A program made the position numbers and the translations under genes. Below, piece by piece: positions 17,510 through 25,105 of a stretch of 64,000 nt of DNA. The stretch comes from an uncultured Fibrobacter sp. (GTDB taxonomy: Bacteria > Fibrobacterota > Fibrobacteria > Fibrobacterales > Fibrobacteraceae), in assembly GCF_947166265.1 (NCBI RefSeq), contig NZ_CAMVDO010000005.1, positions 62,001 through 126,000 on the forward strand, given 5' to 3'. The first letter of the stretch is position 1, and every line of letters begins with the position of its first letter. A model generated the notes under the pieces. That model saw nothing but the letters and a program-made list of their open reading frames with translations. It made no database searches and had not been told where the DNA came from.

Positions 17510-19063
17510 TTATCCCCGCTTAATCTCCTTCAGTTTTTGGGCCATCTGCTTACGGACTTCGGCGAGTTCCTTTTCAAGACGGTCGATATCCTTCTGCACC
17601 GCGTCCACATCAATGGGAGCCTCCTCTTCGAAGGTATCTACGTAGCGCGGAATGTTCAGGTTGTAGTCGTTTTCCTTGATTTCATCGAGTGTCGCCACGT
17701 AACTGTACTTTTCTTCGCCGCCATAACTCCGGTCTTCAAGATACGTCTTGTAGGTTTCGATAATTTTTTCGACATCCTGTTCTCGGAGAGCATTCTGGTT
17801 CTTTCCCTTTTCGTAATGCTCGTCGCCGCTGGCATCGATGAACAACACGCGATTGCTGGCACCACGACTTTTGCGGAATACTAGAATGCACGCAGGAATA
17901 CTCGTTCCATAGAACAGATTCGCCGGGAGTCCGATAACTGCATCCAGGAAGTTGAATTTTTCGATAATTGTCTGGCGGATTTTGCCTTCGCTTGCGCCAC
18001 GGAACAGCACGCCATGCGGAAGCACAATGCCCATACGGCCCGTCGCGTCATCGAGGCTGTGGAGGAAATGCATCACGAAGGCGTAATCACCCTTGGACGT
18101 CGGCGGAACACCCCAATCAAAGCGCTTATACGGATCGAGATCGGCGGACATTTTCGCCTTCTTGTCGTTCTCAGATGCATCGCCCAAGAAGCCGCTGTCC
18201 CATTTGTCCAAGGAGAACGGCGGGTTCGCCACAATGCACTGGAATTTCATCAGCTGGTCGTTTTCGATGTTGCCCGGGTTCGAGAGCGTGTCACCCTGCC
18301 AAATCACGGCATCGTCAACTCCGTGCAAGAACATGTTCATGCGGCAGAGAGCCCAAGTCTGCATGTTCTGTTCCTGGCCGTAAATACGAGCCTTGCGGTT
18401 CTTGATTTGCGCAAATGCCTTGAGCAGCAAGCCGCCGCTTCCGCAGGTGCCGTCGTAAATGCGGTCGTTTTCCTTGGGCCTCACCAAGCGCGCGACAAGT
18501 TCAGACACCTTGTTCGGGGTGTAAAATTCGCCGCCCTTCTTGCCCGCATCCGATGCAAAGTTTGCAATCATGTATTCGTAGGCATCGCCGATAATATCGG
18601 CATTGTCCAACTGCGACGGACGCAAGTCAAGATCCTTGAAATCTTCCAGCAGGTTCTTGAGGGTCGCGTTCTTTTCCTTGGGCTCGCCAAAGTCAACCGT
18701 GGAGTTGAAGTCGATGGCGCGGAACACATCGTGCAGCTTGGCGCTGTTGTTGTTTTCGATTGCCGCCAACGCCACGTTGATTTTTTGGCCAATCTGGTTG
18801 TCGTTCCTCTTTTCGTAGAGGTAATCGAACGTGGAGGATTCATCCATCACAAAACGCTCGCGGTTCATGGCTCGTTCTACGCGTTGTTTGTCGCCCTTGT
18901 ACTGCTTCTCGTATTTTTCGCGAGTTTCCTTATAGACATCACTCAGGTATTTCACGAAGAGCATGGACAAGATGTAGTCCTTGTAGCGGGAACTGTCGAT
19001 TTTACCACGGAAGCTGTCGCATGCGTTCCAGAGGACTTTTTCGATGTTTTGTTTTGTCGTCAT
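17510..19063 (-). CDS. hsdM: Type I DNA adenine methyltransferase, M subunit
   Basis: 517 residues with the N-terminal HsdM helical domain (KQNIEKVLWNACDSFRG), the GGEFYTPNKVSELVARL lead-in, SAM-binding motif I YDGTCGSGGLLL near 206 and catalytic motif IV VANPPFSLDKW near 279 (N6-adenine NPPF). It methylates the host target in complex with HsdS and licenses HsdR cleavage. The half-size hsdS gene ends two bases before its ATG, so the two are coupled. AAAGGAAAATAGCA precedes the ATG. Confidence 0.97.
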   Translation of the reverse strand: MTTKQNIEKVLWNACDSFRGKIDSSRYKDYILSMLFVKYLSDVYKETREKYEKQYKGDKQRVERAMNRERFVMDESSTFDYLYEKRNDNQIGQKINVALAAIENNNSAKLHDVFRAIDFNSTVDFGEPKEKNATLKNLLEDFKDLDLRPSQLDNADIIGDAYEYMIANFASDAGKKGGEFYTPNKVSELVARLVRPKENDRIYDGTCGSGGLLLKAFAQIKNRKARIYGQEQNMQTWALCRMNMFLHGVDDAVIWQGDTLSNPGNIENDQLMKFQCIVANPPFSLDKWDSGFLGDASENDKKAKMSADLDPYKRFDWGVPPTSKGDYAFVMHFLHSLDDATGRMGIVLPHGVLFRGASEGKIRQTIIEKFNFLDAVIGLPANLFYGTSIPACILVFRKSRGASNRVLFIDASGDEHYEKGKNQNALREQDVEKIIETYKTYLEDRSYGGEEKYSYVATLDEIKENDYNLNIPRYVDTFEEEAPIDVDAVQKDIDRLEKELAEVRKQMAQKLKEIKRG

Positions 19064-19065
19064 TG

Positions 19066-19662
19066 CTATTTTCCTTTATTTAAATTCTTGTACGCATTGG
19101 TCATTATCGCCATGTTCAACTCCGCTTTCGCCCTCGCGAGTTCCGAAAGCAGGGCCTGTTCCCGTTCCGAAAGCTTCAGAATCTCGCCGATTAACCGCTG
19201 CTTTTCGAGCGGGATGATGTCTATTTTCAAATCGTTGAAGAAACTGGAGTTGATTGTGCCAAAAGCGACTGAGCCGCTTACGTTCTGGTAGACTTGCTTC
19301 AATGTGGATTGCTGGCGCAAAATCCACAGCACATAAGCAGGATCCACCTTCGACTTGTCAACGCGAATGATAGCGAAATGCGACGGCACCACATAGCCGG
19401 TCGATTCGTTGCTGACCAAGGCCGCCGTGTAGGGGGCACTAAGACGAACCAGGATGTCGTCCTGCTGGGTCAAAAACTCCGGTTTCAGTTCATCATTAGC
19501 GGCGTAGGGTTCGGCAAGGCCCACATCCAAAACGCCAGGCTCCTTGATGCAGCGCAGACTGAGCAGGCGATATTCCCGAAAACCGCCGTTTTCGGGCCCT
19601 TTTGCCTGTTTTCGGGCTGTGACCAGCCCTGTTCTTATGTTCGAAACGTCTTTTAAAAACAT
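19066..19662 (-). CDS. Half-size HsdS (single target-recognition domain)
   Basis: 198 residues from ATG 19662. The frame stays open to 19905 but overlaps the ATPase gene and has no family match there, and a good promoter lies just upstream of 19662. The single TRD shows MFLKDVSNIRTGLVTARKQ, SLRCIKEPGVLD, VPSHFAIIRVD and the spacer-helix start IIPLEKQRLIGEILKLSERE. A full HsdS has two such halves. Half subunits can dimerise to make a symmetric specificity unit, or this could be a donor of alternative recognition. It is the first gene of the operon. Confidence 0.85.
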   Translation of the reverse strand: MFLKDVSNIRTGLVTARKQAKGPENGGFREYRLLSLRCIKEPGVLDVGLAEPYAANDELKPEFLTQQDDILVRLSAPYTAALVSNESTGYVVPSHFAIIRVDKSKVDPAYVLWILRQQSTLKQVYQNVSGSVAFGTINSSFFNDLKIDIIPLEKQRLIGEILKLSEREQALLSELARAKAELNMAIMTNAYKNLNKGK

Positions 19663-19695
19663 TTTGCAATGGTCAATTTGTGATTTTACAATGGT

Positions 19696-19724
19696 AATAT
19701 AAGTTATTTCAGTCGGAAATGCAA
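19696..19724 (-). promoter_or_regulatory. Putative promoter of the hsd defence operon
   Basis: On the minus strand TTGCAT (19724-19719) and TATATT (19701-19696) are separated by exactly 17 bases, followed by about 33 bases to the half-HsdS ATG at 19662. This is a good sigma-70-like match at the head of a run of genes reading the same way for 16 kb. Confidence 0.55.
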
Positions 19725-19820
19725 TAGTTTTTAAAAGAAATTTTTTGTTATGGATGATTTGTGATTTATTTTGAGGTGGTTGTCGCGAAAGTCTAACGCG
19801 TTCCCCTGCCAATTTATAAA

Positions 19821-21158
19821 TCACTCCAAGAACATTGCCATGTAGTACGGCAGGGTAACCATTTTGCCTGCAACACCGATGTTGTTTTCGGAGAGCTTGT
19901 AGCAAACTTTTGCATCGTAGTTGTCGTTACTCAGAACGGTCTTTGCCGACTTGGAGCGCCCCGTTGTCGCCTTGACTTCAATAATGGCGAGTTCGCCGCC
20001 GACATTTTCTACAAAGTCAATTTCTAGCCCGGATTCTTTGCGGAAGTAGAATAGTTTGCGACCTTGTTTAGAGAAACAATCTGCGATGATGTTCTCGTAG
20101 ATGGCGCCTTTATAGAATCCCAAATCGCCGCTTAGAATCTTGGCCGCGGTGCCACGTTCCAGCATGGCGACAAACAGGCCGGAATCCTGCACATAAATCT
20201 TAAACGTATTCTCGATCTTGTAGCCTTCAAGGGGTTCTGCGATGTTGGTCAGGTTGTGGCAAATGTTGATTATGCCGCAGTCGTAGAGCCATTGGATTGC
20301 GGTTTGGTAATTTTCGGAACGACCCTTCTTTTCTAGTTGCGAATAGACAAACTTGTTGTTTTCCTTCGCAAGTTGGGCGGGAATCGAATCAAAAACGCGA
20401 TTGATGCGGCCAAGAAGCGTGCGGTCGATTTCCTCGTTTTCGTTCTCGTCAAGGTGCTTGCCAAAGTCGTCCTTGTATTCTTCAAGAATGTCTTGCTGTT
20501 CCTGCCAAACGACGTTCATGTCGTTCGTCTCGACAAATCGAGAAACGACATAAGGGAGCCCGCCTACACAAAGGTATTCCTTGAAGTAGCGGAGCATGGC
20601 GTTGTGCGTCGCCTCGCTTACGGGTTCCTTTTTCGCGAAGCATTCCTTCAGGTAACTGATGACATTTTCGTCGATTCCCTTCGCCCACAGAAATTCCTCG
20701 AAATCCATGGGTTTCATATAAATTATTCTTTCAAAACCGGTTGGGACGCCTTTTCCCTTTTTACGGTTGTACCCCTTAATACCAAGCAGGGATCCAGTAC
20801 AGATGACATCGTAGCGACCGTCTTCCATAAAAGGCTTGATGCTTGCGCGGGCGTTCGCACATTCCTGAATTTCATCGAAGATGATGACTGTCTTGTTTTC
20901 GACAAAATGCGCGTTGGGGAAAAGCGCCGAAAGGTCTATGGTAATCCTGCCCACGTTCAGGTCACTGTCAAAGACACGCTTTGCGTTTTCGTTTTCCTTA
21001 AAGTTGATATAGACGACGTTCTCGTAGTGGCTATGGGCGAATTCCAGGACGCTGGACGTTTTGCCAATTTGGCGCATTCCCTTGACGACCAGGGCCTTCT
21101 TTTTGCCCCCCGAGATCTTCCAATTTTCAAATTCTTTAAGGATTTTTCGCTTGAACAT
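19821..21158 (-). CDS. AAA_14/DUF4143 ATP-binding protein
   Basis: 445 residues. The N-terminal ATPase has LVVKGMRQIGKTSSVLEFAH (Walker A, about 24-40), IIFDEIQECANA (Walker B, about 93) and sensor CTGSLLG. The middle holds the helical region with a short winged helix, and the C-terminal DUF4143 half carries a PD-(D/E)XK-like core LEIDFVENVGGELAIIEVKA. This large family of stand-alone ATPases is common in gut bacteria; its function is not established. Immediately upstream is an array of three 33-bp repeats that probably controls it. Confidence 0.92.
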   Translation of the reverse strand: MFKRKILKEFENWKISGGKKKALVVKGMRQIGKTSSVLEFAHSHYENVVYINFKENENAKRVFDSDLNVGRITIDLSALFPNAHFVENKTVIIFDEIQECANARASIKPFMEDGRYDVICTGSLLGIKGYNRKKGKGVPTGFERIIYMKPMDFEEFLWAKGIDENVISYLKECFAKKEPVSEATHNAMLRYFKEYLCVGGLPYVVSRFVETNDMNVVWQEQQDILEEYKDDFGKHLDENENEEIDRTLLGRINRVFDSIPAQLAKENNKFVYSQLEKKGRSENYQTAIQWLYDCGIINICHNLTNIAEPLEGYKIENTFKIYVQDSGLFVAMLERGTAAKILSGDLGFYKGAIYENIIADCFSKQGRKLFYFRKESGLEIDFVENVGGELAIIEVKATTGRSKSAKTVLSNDNYDAKVCYKLSENNIGVAGKMVTLPYYMAMFLE

Positions 21159-21170
21159 ATCCCAAAACTA

Positions 21171-21269
21171 CACTTTTCCGACCGAATTGTCAATACTTTA
21201 CTGCACTTTTTCAACCGAATTAGTGTGTTATGAGCGCACTTTTTCGTATGAAAAAGTGTACTATCCATA
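21171..21269. repeat. Three 33-bp-spaced operator-like repeats upstream of the AAA_14 gene
   Basis: CACTTTT begins at 21171, 21204 and 21237, exactly 33 bases apart. Units 1 and 2 continue (T/C)CrACCGAATT; unit 3 is a perfect inverted repeat, CACTTTTTC-GTAT-GAAAAAGTG (21237-21258). The array begins 13 bases before the ATG at 21158, suggesting autoregulation. Confidence 0.65.
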
Positions 21270-21483
21270 TATATGCCGGATTTCGTTGCGTGTTTTTGTG
21301 GTAAAAATTTCCGATTTTACGCCATTTTCTCCAATTTCAGTCAAATCTTCGGCTCCATCAAGAAATAATACCGAACGTCCTCTTTCTAGGAATTATTTTT
21401 GCATATTTTGCTGTTTTTCTTTAATTTCGCCCCCCCCCAAAAAAAAACTGAAATTTCAGCTATCCCATAAAGAACTAGAAAAG

Positions 21484-21508
21484 TTGAGGTGCAAAATTTT
21501 CACCTCAA
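21484..21508. repeat. Hairpin upstream of thrS
   Basis: TTGAGGTG and CACCTCAA form an 8-bp perfect stem around a 9-base AT-rich loop. It is one of several structures in the 21270-21854 gene-free region, which also holds a C-run followed by an A-run near 21430. No coding sequence is evident there. Confidence 0.35.
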
Positions 21509-21628
21509 GTTGGGGAGGACAACGGTATGCACCTTACGCCTTCACCTAGCAGGGCATTTTTTCGATGCACCTATCCAGGCTAAGCGTACCAAACAAAAAG
21601 AACTTTGCGTCGCCGAGAAAAGGGCGCG

Positions 21629-21779
21629 ATATAGGGTGTAGAGTTTTATCGGGGGTTTTAGGGGCCGGGCCTCTAGGCGAAGGGGTGATGGAAGACCGCG
21701 TAGCGGGCTGCAATCAGGGGGATTCTTCCCCCTTTATGGAAGAAAAAAGGTGTCTTGGTTGCCACTGCGCACCCTATAT
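21629..21779 (+). promoter_or_regulatory. Candidate structured thrS leader element
   Basis: ATATAGGGTG (21629-21638) pairs perfectly with CACCCTATAT (21770-21779), enclosing about 130 bases that include AGGGGG-ATTCTT-CCCCCT and other GC-rich helices. A further GGGCG-AGAAC-CGCCC hairpin lies just before the thrS ribosome site. The long-range stem closing nested hairpins suggests a folded mRNA leader or a separate small RNA; thrS is translationally autoregulated in E. coli, but no similarity to that operator is claimed. Confidence 0.4.
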
Positions 21780-21854
21780 TCTATCTTTGGCCTCACCGCC
21801 AGATGTCGTATTTCTGGGGAACCGGGCGAGAACCGCCCACAAAAAGGATTATTT

Positions 21855-23792
21855 ATGTCTCAAATCGAACTCACCTTCCCCGATGGCTCCGTACGTTCCG
21901 TAGCATCGGGCACCACCGGCCTCGAAATTGCGAAGGGCATTTCCGAAGGTCTTGCACGCAAGGCGCTTGGCGTCAAACTCGGCGATAAGGTCCTCGACCT
22001 CACGCGCCCGCTCACCGAGAGCGGCACGATCAAGATTATCACGCCGAGCAACGACGACCCGGATGCTCTGATGCTCCTGCGTCACAGCTGCAGCCACGTG
22101 CTCGCCGAAGCCATCTGCGACCTGTTCCCGGGCACCAAGCTCGCCTACGGTCCGGCTATCGACAAGGGTTTCTACTACGATTTGATGACACCGACCCCGA
22201 TCCAGCAGTCGGATTTCGAGCGCATCGAAAAGCGCATGAAGGAAATCATCAAGGAAGACCGTCCGTTTACCCGTTGCGAAGTCAGCGCCGCCGATGGCCT
22301 GAAGCGCACCGAAGGCGACAAGTACAAGACGGATAACGCGCAGCGCGCTCTCGCCCGCGAAGGTAGCGACGGCACTCTCAGCTTCTACGTGACTGGCGAA
22401 CCGGGCAAGAACTTTGAAGACCTCTGTGCCGGCCCCCACGTGCCTTCTACTGGCAAGCTCAAGAATTTCAAGGTGCTCTCGATGTCGGGCGCCTACTGGC
22501 ATGGCGACCAGAACAGCGACCAGCTGACCCGCGTGTACGGCACTTGCTTTGCTGACAAGGAAGGTCTCGAAACTTATTTGAAGTTCCTCGAAGAAGCCGA
22601 AAAGCGCGACCACCGCAAGATCGGCAAGGAAATGGACCTCTACCACATCGAAGACCATTCTCCGGGCATGGTGTTCTGGCACCCGAAGGGCACCAAGATG
22701 GTGAACGCCCTCAAGGACTACATCCGCGGCAAGATTGACCGTCGCGGCTACCTCGAAGTGATTACGCCGGAAATCGTGAACAAGACTTTGTGGATCAAGT
22801 CCGGCCACGCCGACAAGTACAACGAGAACATGTTCAAGACGCTGGCTGGCGACGTGGAAATGGCCGTGAAGCCGATGAACTGCCCCTGCCACATCCAGAT
22901 TTTCAACACCGGGCTCCGCAGCTGGCGCGACCTGCCGATGCGCCTTGCCGAATTCGGTAAGTGCCACCGTTACGAACCTGCCGGTACCATGCACGGCCTG
23001 ATGCGCGTGCGCGGCTTTGTGCAGGACGACGCCCACATCTTCTGTACCGAAGACCAGATTGCAAGCGAAGTGGCCGACTTCTGCGCCCTCGTCAAGGAAA
23101 TCTACCACGACTTCGGTTTCGACGATATCGTGGTGAAGTTCTCCACCCGCCCGGAAAAGCGCGTGGGTTCCGACGAAATCTGGGACAAGGCTGAAGCCGC
23201 CCTCGCCGAAGCGACGAAGCTCGCCGGCCTCGACTACATCCTGAATCCGGGCGAAGGCGCCTTCTACGGCCCGAAGCTCGAATTCACGCTGAAGGACAGC
23301 CTCGGTCGTGACTGGCAGTGCGGTACCATCCAGGTGGACTTCAACCTCCCGCAGCGTCTGGGTGCCGAGTATGTCGGTAAGGACAACCAGAAGCACATTC
23401 CGGTGATGTTGCACCGTGCGGCCGTGGGTTCCATCGAACGCTTCCTCGGCATTTTGATCGAAGAATTCATGGGCGATTTCCCGCTGTGGCTCGCTCCGGT
23501 TCAGGCCCGCGTGCTCCCGATTTCCGAGAAGTTCGTGGACTACGCAAAGCAGGTCGAGAAGGAACTCGTGAACGCCGGCGTCCGCGTGGAAGTCGATGAG
23601 TCGAATGAGAAACTCGGCTACAAGATCCGTCAGTGCGAACTGCAGAAGATTCCTTACAAGATTATTGTAGGCGAAAAGGAACAGGCTGAAGGCGTTATCG
23701 CAGTCAACAAGAGAAAGGAAGGCGACAAGGGTCAAATGACTGTCGCAGACTTCCTCAAGATGACGGAAGACGACCGCAAGGTTGTTCGCTAA
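21855..23792 (+). CDS. thrS: Threonyl-tRNA synthetase
   Basis: 645 residues from ATG 21855, which follows AAAAAGGAT. The frame is open further upstream, but those residues have no family match. An N-terminal TGS domain (SQIELTFPDGSVRSV) is followed by the editing domain with HSCSHVLAEAI, the class II catalytic core with zinc ligands in KPMNCPCHIQIF (Cys about 342), DDAHIFC (His about 392) and the third His in LHRAAVGS (about 517), then the anticodon-binding domain. It charges tRNA-Thr. The codon use is strongly biased, as in highly expressed genes. A degraded second copy of its 3' part lies at 27981-28170. Confidence 0.98.
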   Translation: MSQIELTFPDGSVRSVASGTTGLEIAKGISEGLARKALGVKLGDKVLDLTRPLTESGTIKIITPSNDDPDALMLLRHSCSHVLAEAICDLFPGTKLAYGPAIDKGFYYDLMTPTPIQQSDFERIEKRMKEIIKEDRPFTRCEVSAADGLKRTEGDKYKTDNAQRALAREGSDGTLSFYVTGEPGKNFEDLCAGPHVPSTGKLKNFKVLSMSGAYWHGDQNSDQLTRVYGTCFADKEGLETYLKFLEEAEKRDHRKIGKEMDLYHIEDHSPGMVFWHPKGTKMVNALKDYIRGKIDRRGYLEVITPEIVNKTLWIKSGHADKYNENMFKTLAGDVEMAVKPMNCPCHIQIFNTGLRSWRDLPMRLAEFGKCHRYEPAGTMHGLMRVRGFVQDDAHIFCTEDQIASEVADFCALVKEIYHDFGFDDIVVKFSTRPEKRVGSDEIWDKAEAALAEATKLAGLDYILNPGEGAFYGPKLEFTLKDSLGRDWQCGTIQVDFNLPQRLGAEYVGKDNQKHIPVMLHRAAVGSIERFLGILIEEFMGDFPLWLAPVQARVLPISEKFVDYAKQVEKELVNAGVRVEVDESNEKLGYKIRQCELQKIPYKIIVGEKEQAEGVIAVNKRKEGDKGQMTVADFLKMTEDDRKVVR

Positions 23793-23844
23793 TCGCCCAA
23801 TATGTCATGCCGGACACCGTTCCGGCATCGCCTTTTAAATTTGA

Positions 23845-23871
23845 AACGCAGACCCGAGCCTGCGTTTTATT
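23845..23871 (+). terminator. Terminator after thrS
   Basis: AACGCAG and CTGCGTT form a stem followed by TTATTTT. A second hairpin, ATGCCGGA/TCCGGCAT, lies between it and the thrS stop. Confidence 0.6.
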
Positions 23872-23873
23872 TT

Positions 23874-24068
23874 CTATTTCTTTATATATCGCATCAGCTT
23901 TGCGATTAGCACTTCATCAAAATTTCTTCGGCTATCAATAATTGTATGAATGACGACATCTTTTTCTCGAATTTCATACACAATACGATACAAGCCCTGA
24001 ATGATTTCGTTCAAATCTTCTTTTGCGAATTATGAAACGACAACGTTGTAAAAATCATTTTCCGACAT
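23874..24068 (-). pseudogene. Broken ParE/RelE-type toxin gene
   Basis: From ATG 24068 on the minus strand the sequence reads MSENDFYNVVVS, an in-frame stop, then FAKEDLNEIIQGLYRIVYEI and a typical ParE C-terminus with VVIHTIIDSRRNFDEVL. Besides the stop, the expected central helices between NEII and YRIVYEI are missing, so the toxin has both a nonsense codon and an internal deletion. Its start overlaps the end of the Phd-type antitoxin gene as in intact modules. Confidence 0.75.
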
Positions 24069-24336
24069 TGTACTTCCGCCTTAAATCCTGAAAAACCATC
24101 GTCGCCGGTTCTGTCCGTCCTGCCTGGACATCCTTTTCCGAAAGTTGAATGATTTTTAGAAGGCTGAAGGCTTTCTTCATGTCTTGGTATGTCTCGACAT
24201 CAACAAGAACCGCCCGAGATTTTCCATCCTGGGTTATTACCATCGGTTCCCTGCGATCGTTCACAAAATTCATCACTTCGTCGATGTTGGAACTGACGTA
24301 AGAATCGGGCTTTATGCATTCGCACACATCAAGCAT
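24055..24336 (-). CDS. Phd/YefM-type antitoxin
   Basis: 93 residues from Met 24336 (MLDVCECIKPDSYVSS). The core VMNFVNDRREPMVITQDGKS and AVLVDVETYQDMKKAFSLL are classic Phd/YefM features, and the C-terminal tail (ARTEPATMVFQDLRR type) would wrap the toxin. It is intact, while the toxin gene overlapping its 3' end is broken, so it is now an orphan that could still bind DNA and repress its promoter or neutralise a related toxin elsewhere. Confidence 0.85.
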   Translation of the reverse strand: MLDVCECIKPDSYVSSNIDEVMNFVNDRREPMVITQDGKSRAVLVDVETYQDMKKAFSLLKIIQLSEKDVQAGRTEPATMVFQDLRRKYNVGK

Positions 24337-24383
24337 GATTGACTTCTGTCGATAAACTTCCCTAAATATACCTTTTTCGCCTA

Positions 24384-24623
24384 TCAAAGGCAAGTTTTAA
24401 GGGGGTTACAAAAACAATCTGGGCTTTTATACGACTTCTTGTATCGAACAGCGTTGACTTCAGCGGCGATTTCTTCGTCAGTCATCATCGGGGTCTTGGG
24501 ACATGAATCGACGAATTTCTGGACAATACTCCGCTTAGACCGCACAGTCCAGCCCATGCGAGTTGCCAGCGTTTCCATAATCCCCAAATCTTGGGTCGGA
24601 ATTGTCAGAACAAGATCTTCCAT
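24384..24623 (-). CDS. Second small antitoxin-like protein, no toxin
   Basis: 79 residues, MEDLVLTIPTQDLGIMETLA, with the segment MTDEEIAAEVNAVRY found near the end of many RelB-like antitoxin partners in gut bacteria. Those usually stop shortly after the AVRY motif; here a Cys-rich tail (SPDCFCNPLKTCL) follows, which looks like read-through caused by loss of the original stop. No toxin gene follows; instead comes the Phd-type gene. An orphan antitoxin is the best reading, at moderate certainty. Confidence 0.5.
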   Translation of the reverse strand: MEDLVLTIPTQDLGIMETLATRMGWTVRSKRSIVQKFVDSCPKTPMMTDEEIAAEVNAVRYKKSYKSPDCFCNPLKTCL

Positions 24624-24839
24624 AAAAATCCTCGTCTACAAAATACATTTTTCCAGAAAAAAGCCAACTACATTCCAAGTCGGAGCATTTGTTTGCTTGA
24701 AAAAATGCGTTTTTGGCATCTTTTTCGCTAGAATTTTGAGTAAAATTGTGTTATTACTGTTTTTTTAAGTTATTTTTAGAATGAAATAGAGAGTTTAGCT
24801 CTTGTTCTCCAAACGAAATCTAGACAATTTCTTATGACT

Positions 24840-24950
24840 GAGGACAAGGCGAACGCTCACGCAGGTATGCCGTCTTTCGGCGTATCTCGGTTTGCTGTGC
24901 CGGCTTATTAGCCGGTTGTTGGTCATATGACCAAGGGCAACAGCCCTTTT
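24840..24950 (+). ncRNA. Hairpin-rich gene-free region, candidate structured RNA
   Basis: Within the 24624-25105 gap are CCGGCT-TATT-AGCCGG (24900-24915), the perfect palindrome TGGTCATATGACCA (24920-24933) and GGGC-AACA-GCCC followed by TTTT (24935-24950), which looks like a rho-independent terminator. This could be a small RNA ending at 24950 or a dispersed intergenic repeat. No ORF is credible in it. Confidence 0.3.
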
Positions 24951-25105
24951 GGGGCGTGGGTCGTTTGCATTTATCCGTCAGAGGCAAGTCTAGAGCCCCG
25001 TTTGGATAGATGCAACGATCTACGCCTTTTTTGTATTTACACAAAAATTGGCGAAGTTCTTTGCAGAACGGAGCGAACTCCGCAGGTTTTAATAATGGAG
25101 GCTAT

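Noticed and set aside
18014-19291. 425-codon plus-strand frame across hsdM
   Set aside because: Antisense shadow of hsdM motifs; no ribosome site or family match.
19663-19905. N-terminal extension of the half HsdS
   Set aside because: It overlaps the ATPase gene end and covers the promoter; family similarity starts at Met 19662.
21171-21269. CRISPR-like array
   Set aside because: Only three units, with no conserved full repeat and no spacer structure; an operator array explains it better.
21750-21854. Upstream start extending ThrS by 35 residues
   Set aside because: The extension lies in the structured leader, has no TGS-domain similarity, and the ATG at 21855 has the ribosome site.
21849-23735. 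628-codon minus-strand frame across thrS
   Set aside because: Produced by strong codon bias of thrS; the opposite strand is an unmistakable synthetase.
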